Source: JAMXLO01 sp963791495
GTDB taxonomy: Bacteria; Pseudomonadota; Alphaproteobacteria; Acetobacterales; Acetobacteraceae
Reading direction: 5' to 3'
Assembly: GCA_963791495.1 (NCBI GenBank)
Contig: CAWBST010000029.1
Coordinates: 10,289-74,288 of the forward strand
Length of the DNA stretch: 64,000 nucleotides
Shown: piece by piece, positions 59,689 to 64,000 of the stretch
Layout: every line of letters begins with the position of its first letter
Numbering within the stretch: the first letter of the stretch is position 1
Translations under genes and position numbers: made by a program
Notes under the pieces: model-generated
Database searches by the model: none
What the model was told of the DNA's origin: nothing
The model's input: the letters and a program-made list of their open reading frames with translations, nothing else

Positions 59689-61095
59689 TTAGGCACCGGT
59701 CGCCACATATGGCTTCACCATCCGTTTGGGATCGACGACGCGATCGAATTCGGCCTCGCTGACAAAACCGAGCTGCAGCGCGGCGTCCTTGAGCGTGAGA
59801 TCGTTGTCCATCGCGTGATGCGCTATCTTGGACGCCTTGTCATAGCCGATCACCGGCGCGAGCGCTGTCACCAGCATCAGCGAGCGCTCGACATACTCGT
59901 TGATCTTCTTCAGGTTGGGCTTCGTACCCTCGACCAGGAATTTGCGGAAGTTCACGCAGCCATCGGTCATGATCGTGATGGAATGCGTGATGTTGAAGAT
60001 GATCAGCGGCTTGTAGACGTTCATCTCGAGATAGCCGCCGGCACCGCCGAGGCCCACCGCGACGTCGTTGGCCATCACCTGCGCGGCGATCATGGTGAGA
60101 GCTTCGCACTGGGTCGGATTGACCTTGCCCGGCATGATCGACGAGCCAGGCTCATTCTCGGGGATCACCAGCTCGGCAAATCCGGCGCGCGGCCCGCACG
60201 ACATCAGGCGGATGTCATTGCCGATCTTGTACAGCGACACCGCCAGTGTGCGAAGCGTGCCGGACAACTGGACCAGCGCGTCATGGGCGCCCTGGACGAC
60301 GAACTTGTTGGGCGCGGTCACGAAGGGAAGCTCCGTGAGCCTGGCAATCTCGGTGGCGGCCGCTTCGGCAAAGCCGGGCGCGGAGTTTATGCCCGTTCCC
60401 ACAGCGGTACCGCCCAGGGCCAGTCGATACACACCTTCCAGCGCAGATTCGATCCGCTCCAGGCCGTCCGCGAGCATCCCGGCATAGCCGGACCACTCCT
60501 GGCCCAACGTCAGTGGCGTGGCGTCCTGCATGTGGGTCCGCCCGATCTTGACGATGTCGTTCCACGCCTGCGCCTTGGCGTCGATCGCATCATGCAGGGC
60601 AGCAACCGCGGGAACCAAGCGCTGCTTCACGTTGACTGCCGACGCGATGTACATCGCCGACGGGAACGAGTCGTTGGACGACTGCGCCATGTTGACATGA
60701 TCGTTGGGGTGGACCGGCGCCTTGCTGCCGAGTGGTGTCCCTGCGAGCTGACAGCAGCGGTTGGAGATCACTTCGTTGACGTTCATGTTGAACTGGGTGC
60801 CGCTGCCCGTCATCCAGACATGCAACGGGAACATGTCATGATGCTGGCCGGCGAGGATTTCATCGCAAACTTGCACGATCAATTTGTAATGCTGATCGTC
60901 GAGCCGCTTGCCGGCGAGGTTCGCGGTGGCGGCGGCTTTCTTCAATGTGGCATAGGCGGTGATCATTTCGCGGGGTATCAGGTCTCTGCCGATGCTGAAA
61001 TGCTGCAGCGAGCGCTGCGTTTGAGCGCCCCACAGCTTGTCTGCCGGCACTTCAACCACGCCGAGGCTGTCGCTCTCTTTTCGCATGTCGACCAT
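59689..61095 (-). CDS. fumC: Class II fumarate hydratase
   Basis: 468 residues, normal for the oxygen-stable FumC. It converts fumarate to L-malate in the citric acid cycle. Visible hallmarks are WGAQTQRSLQHF near the start, SSNDSFPSAMY, GRTHMQDATPLTLGQEW and the superfamily signature GSSIMPGKVNP. The enzyme of the next step, malate:quinone oxidoreductase, remains only as a fragment 400 bases upstream on the other strand. Confidence 0.97.
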   Translation of the reverse strand: MVDMRKESDSLGVVEVPADKLWGAQTQRSLQHFSIGRDLIPREMITAYATLKKAAATANLAGKRLDDQHYKLIVQVCDEILAGQHHDMFPLHVWMTGSGTQFNMNVNEVISNRCCQLAGTPLGSKAPVHPNDHVNMAQSSNDSFPSAMYIASAVNVKQRLVPAVAALHDAIDAKAQAWNDIVKIGRTHMQDATPLTLGQEWSGYAGMLADGLERIESALEGVYRLALGGTAVGTGINSAPGFAEAAATEIARLTELPFVTAPNKFVVQGAHDALVQLSGTLRTLAVSLYKIGNDIRLMSCGPRAGFAELVIPENEPGSSIMPGKVNPTQCEALTMIAAQVMANDVAVGLGGAGGYLEMNVYKPLIIFNITHSITIMTDGCVNFRKFLVEGTKPNLKKINEYVERSLMLVTALAPVIGYDKASKIAHHAMDNDLTLKDAALQLGFVSEAEFDRVVDPKRMVKPYVATGA

Positions 61096-61164
61096 GGGAG
61101 TTCTCCTAAGATCGGGCTGAGCCTGCCACGTTTACACGGCGTTGTCGTCCGATATAGCGTCGAG

Positions 61165-61512
61165 ATGATGCGGGTTCAGACGCCTCTCGGAGTGGCTCTA
61201 GAGGGAGCAGGCTATGATACGTTGCGTGCGGATCTGGACTGGCGACGACGGCAATTCCTGTTTCGAGGGTATTATCGACTTTCTGGATTATTGGAGACGG
61301 TGTCGGGTGGCACTCTTGCCTGGCATGATGCGCCGGCCCGACAGTTCGTCATAACGCTCAGTGGAACGCTCGATTTCCAGACGCGCAACGGCGAGCATCT
61401 TACAATCCATCCCGGCGATATCCTGTTGGCCGATGACACGACCGGCAGCGCCCATAGCTGGAAGTTGGTCGACGCGTCTTTTCGCTGCGACGTGCCGGAG
61501 GTCAGCGAATAA
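61165..61512 (+). CDS. Small cupin-like protein
   Basis: About 115 residues from tandem ATG codons at 61165/61168. The cupin-type order is visible: ARQFVITLSGTLDFQTRNGE (about 57-76) and HPGDILLADDTTGSAHSW (about 80-97), where the last His is a metal candidate. The first motif lacks the usual HxH, so the metal site may be incomplete. Function unknown. Its last 8 bases overlap the malate:quinone oxidoreductase remnant in another frame, so the present C-terminus might be a product of that junction. Confidence 0.6.
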   Translation: MMRVQTPLGVALEGAGYDTLRADLDWRRRQFLFRGYYRLSGLLETVSGGTLAWHDAPARQFVITLSGTLDFQTRNGEHLTIHPGDILLADDTTGSAHSWKLVDASFRCDVPEVSE

Positions 61513-61801
61513 CTGGAAGCAGGCCGTCGCCGGCCAGCGTGTCCAGATCATCAAGCCTGACAAGGAACAAACAGGAGTGCTCGAGTTCGGCCCGGAGCTG
61601 GTGGCAGCTGAGGACCGCTCGCTGGTGGCACTCCTTGGTGCGTCGCCAGGGGCATCCACCGCCGCATACATCGCAATCGGGGTGCTGCAGAAGTGCTTCC
61701 CTGACGAACTGACCTACGGGATCGACCTGACGCGCGATGGCGATGCGTACCGGCGTATCCGCGCCGAAACAGCGCCGGTCCTCAAGATCGAGAACCTCTG
61801 A
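61505..61801 (+). pseudogene. mqo: Malate:quinone oxidoreductase C-terminal remnant
   Basis: About 98 codons without a start of their own: ANNWKQAVAGQRVQIIKPDK, then GVLEFGPELVAAEDRSLVALL and LGASPGASTAA, a hallmark of Mqo C-termini. The full enzyme is about 490-500 residues, and no upstream part is present, because the adjacent cupin gene occupies that position. The final 25 residues also depart from Mqo. A deletion or rearrangement has probably left this piece. A working mqo may exist elsewhere in the genome. Confidence 0.75.
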
Positions 61802-61935
61802 ACAGCGCTTGACCGGATTCACGCGTTTGGCGACTGAACGTGTCAGGGGCGCGCCGGCTCCGCCTTGCTGGCAGCGGAGAAGGCGCCTTGCGCATTATTC
61901 GTGGTTTCTCCACCGCAGCTGGTTCGGGTCGAAAC

Positions 61936-62379
61936 TCACAGGTTCTTTCGATATTGAACGAAACTTGTGAGTGTAGCGACCTTGTCGTAGAGGGCCCGCG
62001 CCGTAGCATTGGTCGCGCTGGTGTTCCAATAGACTCGGCTCGCTCCCGCGGCTTTTGCGCGCACGCAGACGGCTTCGATCAAGGCCCGGCCCACGCCCCT
62101 GCCGCGTGCAGATTCCATCGTGAACATATCCTGGAGATAGCAAGTCGGGCCGAGCATCGCGGTCGAACGGTGAAAGAGGTAGTGCACGAAGCCGATCACT
62201 GCGTCTCCCTCCTCGGCGACCAGCGCATAGACCGGCTCGAGGCCGTCGAAGAAGCGCCGCCAAGTCGTCTCCGTCACTTCCTCAGGGACCTTGCGGGAAG
62301 TTTGATAATCCTGCCAGAGCGGCTCCCAGCGCGGACGGTCCCCCGGCTCGGCTTCTCTGACGATGAAAGAGACAGTCAA
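61936..62379 (-). CDS. GNAT-family N-acetyltransferase
   Basis: 147 residues, single GNAT domain. Acetyl-CoA-binding motif A is in QDMFTMESARGRGVGRALIE (about 83-102), where RGRGVG is the pyrophosphate loop. The final part, TNATARALYDKVATLTSFVQYRK, is the usual motif B. It should acetylate a small amine or peptide N-terminus; the substrate is not recognisable. It lies between the mqo remnant (convergent) and the FAD-oxidase gene. Confidence 0.9.
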   Translation of the reverse strand: MTVSFIVREAEPGDRPRWEPLWQDYQTSRKVPEEVTETTWRRFFDGLEPVYALVAEEGDAVIGFVHYLFHRSTAMLGPTCYLQDMFTMESARGRGVGRALIEAVCVRAKAAGASRVYWNTSATNATARALYDKVATLTSFVQYRKNL

Positions 62380-62473
62380 GTTCTTTCTCCTCCGAAGCCG
62401 AGCGCTCGCGATGATCGCTTAGGGAAACTTTGGGCAGGCGGCTATACCTCCCCAAGTTGAACGCGGCCGCGGC

Positions 62474-63856
62474 TCAATTCAGAAATATCTTCCCCGGATT
62501 CAGTATCCCCCTCGGGTCCAGCGCCTGCTTCACCGACCGCATCACTGCCAGTGCCTCCGCGCCGTGCTCCTGCTCGAGGAACTCGCGCTTGCCGATCCCC
62601 ACGCCGTGCTCGCCGCTGCACGAACCTCCCAGTGCAAGCGCGCGTGCGACGATCTTCTTGTCCAGATCCCACGCGCGCTTCAATCCGTCCGGCTCCGGCG
62701 GCACCAGGATCACCGTGTGGAAGTTGCCGTCGCCGACATGACCGACGATGGGCGCCGTCAACCCCGATGCGGCGATGTCTTCCTTGGCGCCGAGGATCGC
62801 CGCGTCCAGACGGGAAATAGGAACGATGGCATCGGTGGCGATCCCCTGATGTCCCGGCTTAAGCGCCAGGCACGCCCATAGCGCATCGTGCCGCGCCTTC
62901 CATAGCCTGCCGCGCTCGGCGGCATCAGTGGCCCAGCGGAAGCCCTGTCCGTCGTAGCCCGCGGCGATCTCCTCCGCCTGTTGTGCCTGCTCCGCCACGC
63001 CGCCGGCGGTGCCGTGGAATTCGAAGAATAGTGAAGGCAGCGCTTCCAGCCCCTCTAGTTTCGAATACGCAATGCAGGCCGCCATCTGCACCTCGTCCAG
63101 CAGTTCCATGCGAGCGACCGGAATGCCCGTCTGCATGATGGCGATCACCGTCTCCACCGCGCCACGCAGCGAGGGGAACTGGCAGGTGGCGGACGACATC
63201 GCCTCGGGGATGCCGTGCAGGCGCAACTGGATCTCGGTGATCACGCCCAGCGTGCCCTCCGAGCCGATGAACAGCCGTGTCAGGTCGTAGCCGGTGGCTG
63301 ACTTGCGCACCCGGCCGCCGGTGTGGATCAGACGGCCGTCGGCCAGCGCCACGGTCAGCCCCAGCACGTTCTCGCGGATCGTGCCGTAGCGCACCGCGTT
63401 GGTGCCCGAGGCGCGCGTCGCGCACATCCCCCCGATCGTGCACAGCGCCGTGCCGGGGTCGACCGGGAAGAACAGCCCCTGGTCGCGCAGATGCTCGTTC
63501 AGCTGGTCGCGCGTGACGCCGGCCTCGATGCGGCAGTCCATGTCGGGCTGGCTCACGTCGATGATGCGCGTCATGCGCGACAGGTCGAGCGTCACGCCGC
63601 CGCGCACCGGCGTCACGTGGCCCTCGAGCGACGTGCCTGCGCCCCATGCCACCACCGGCACGTGCGCGTTGTTGCAAAGTGCGAGGATGCGCGCGGCCTC
63701 GTCCGACGTCTCGACGAAGGCGACCGCGTCGGGCAGCACCGGCGGCTGGGTGTCCTGACCATGCGAGTGGTGCTCGCGCAGCGTGGCGTTGGTGGTGATG
63801 CGCTCGCCCAGGAAGTCGCGGGCGGCGGCGATCACGGTATCGACGGCTTCGGGCAT
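62474..63856 (-). CDS. FAD-binding oxidase, D-lactate/glycolate dehydrogenase type
   Basis: 460 residues. A PCMH-type FAD-binding domain (about 40-220) has VVAWGAGTSLEGHVTPVRGG, then DPGTALCTIGGMCATRASGT and RKSATGYDLTRLFIGSEGTL. The C-terminal FAD-oxidase domain has VGHVGDGNFH and SGEHGVGIGKREFL, with the His residues of the substrate site. It oxidises a 2-hydroxy acid such as D-lactate or glycolate and passes electrons to cytochrome c or quinone. No glcE or glcF partner is adjacent, which favours the single-subunit D-lactate dehydrogenase type. Confidence 0.9.
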   Translation of the reverse strand: MPEAVDTVIAAARDFLGERITTNATLREHHSHGQDTQPPVLPDAVAFVETSDEAARILALCNNAHVPVVAWGAGTSLEGHVTPVRGGVTLDLSRMTRIIDVSQPDMDCRIEAGVTRDQLNEHLRDQGLFFPVDPGTALCTIGGMCATRASGTNAVRYGTIRENVLGLTVALADGRLIHTGGRVRKSATGYDLTRLFIGSEGTLGVITEIQLRLHGIPEAMSSATCQFPSLRGAVETVIAIMQTGIPVARMELLDEVQMAACIAYSKLEGLEALPSLFFEFHGTAGGVAEQAQQAEEIAAGYDGQGFRWATDAAERGRLWKARHDALWACLALKPGHQGIATDAIVPISRLDAAILGAKEDIAASGLTAPIVGHVGDGNFHTVILVPPEPDGLKRAWDLDKKIVARALALGGSCSGEHGVGIGKREFLEQEHGAEALAVMRSVKQALDPRGILNPGKIFLN

Positions 63857-63959
63857 CGCGGAACCTCAAGCGGATCGCTGGCAGGTTTGCGACGGGGTGG
63901 TCAGGGTTGCAAGTGGTGATATCCACTGCGCAGGGACGGTTCCCGCCCAGGAGGCAAGA

Positions 63960-64000
63960 ATGGCATCTGCCCAGTCCACCACCTCTCTCAGTTCAACAGT
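63960..64000 (+). CDS. Start of a gene cut by the window end
   Basis: An ATG at 63960 has a perfect AGGAGG at 63949-63954, 5 bases upstream. The frame (MASAQSTTSLSS...) is open to the window end. Only 13 codons are visible, so no product can be assigned. It is divergent from the FAD-oxidase gene. Confidence 0.5.
   Translation, partial: MASAQSTTSLSST

Noticed and set aside
59518..61512. Very long rightward frame opposite fumC
   Set aside because: It is the complementary-strand shadow of fumC in GC-rich DNA; only its last 115 codons (the cupin-like gene) look real.

Overview
The window is GC-rich DNA, mostly about 65-68% G+C by eye, from an aerobic heterotrophic alphaproteobacterium. The family content (oxalyl-CoA enzymes, class III aminotransferase, many SDR and LLM-flavin enzymes, AlaS and PheST of alphaproteobacterial length) suggests Rhodospirillales, possibly Acetobacteraceae. 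This placement is an inference from gene content, not a phylogeny. I see no rRNA, tRNA, CRISPR array, prophage or intact insertion sequence.

Layout. 0-15.3 kb: a metabolic island. It holds a keto-acid hydratase (cut by the window edge), a stand-alone 10-formyl-THF-hydrolase-like protein and a cupin. Next comes the leftward operon gntR-oxc-frc (oxalyl-CoA decarboxylase and formyl-CoA transferase). Divergent from it, an eight-gene rightward run encodes a branched-chain-amino-acid-type ABC transporter, an RND efflux pair, an SDR and a carboxymuconolactone-decarboxylase-like protein. 15.3-18.6 kb: a PbfA-like class III PLP enzyme and lepA. 18.6-21.8 kb: a lower-GC accessory stretch with a GTCTC-rich repeat, a flavoprotein and a HAD phosphatase. 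21.8-30.6 kb: a glutamate-receptor-like binding-protein/channel fusion, a LysR gene divergent from cupin-SDR-SDR, a leftward DUF1772-AraC/GyrI-beta-lactamase operon, a glutamine-synthetase-like enzyme and a small lipoprotein. 30.6-35 kb: the conserved leftward run rpmI-rplT-pheS-pheT. 35.5-41.5 kb: a His-rich protein of unknown function, an isoprenylcysteine-methyltransferase-like membrane protein, and a transmembrane Ser/Thr kinase overlapping an OmpA-like lipoprotein gene. 41.6-50.5 kb: SDRs, a hydrolase-fold protein without nucleophile next to an LLM monooxygenase, a MazEF-type module, an acyl-CoA synthetase, a second LLM monooxygenase and a DUF1326-DUF2182 pair. 50.5-64 kb: a cytidine-deaminase-like gene, alaS, a methyltransferase, enoyl-CoA hydratase and HMG-CoA-lyase-like genes separated by a 130-bp palindromic element, a GST, a ThrE-type exporter, fumC, a cupin overlapping a malate:quinone oxidoreductase remnant, a GNAT, and a D-lactate/glycolate-type FAD oxidase.

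How the genes work together. The best-supported system is oxalate degradation. Frc moves CoA from formyl-CoA to oxalate, and Oxc decarboxylates oxalyl-CoA back to formyl-CoA, releasing CO2 and formate. The GntR gene heads this operon and faces the transporter operon across a 200-bp gap that contains paired inverted repeats and a candidate promoter. The transporter operon could therefore carry the substrate or related organic acids.

A quality point affects interpretation. Five otherwise well-conserved genes (livG, livM, a beta-lactamase-family gene, an acyl-CoA synthetase and DUF1326) each carry one apparent single-base frameshift. Residual indel errors in the assembly are the simplest explanation, though real inactivation cannot be excluded from sequence alone.
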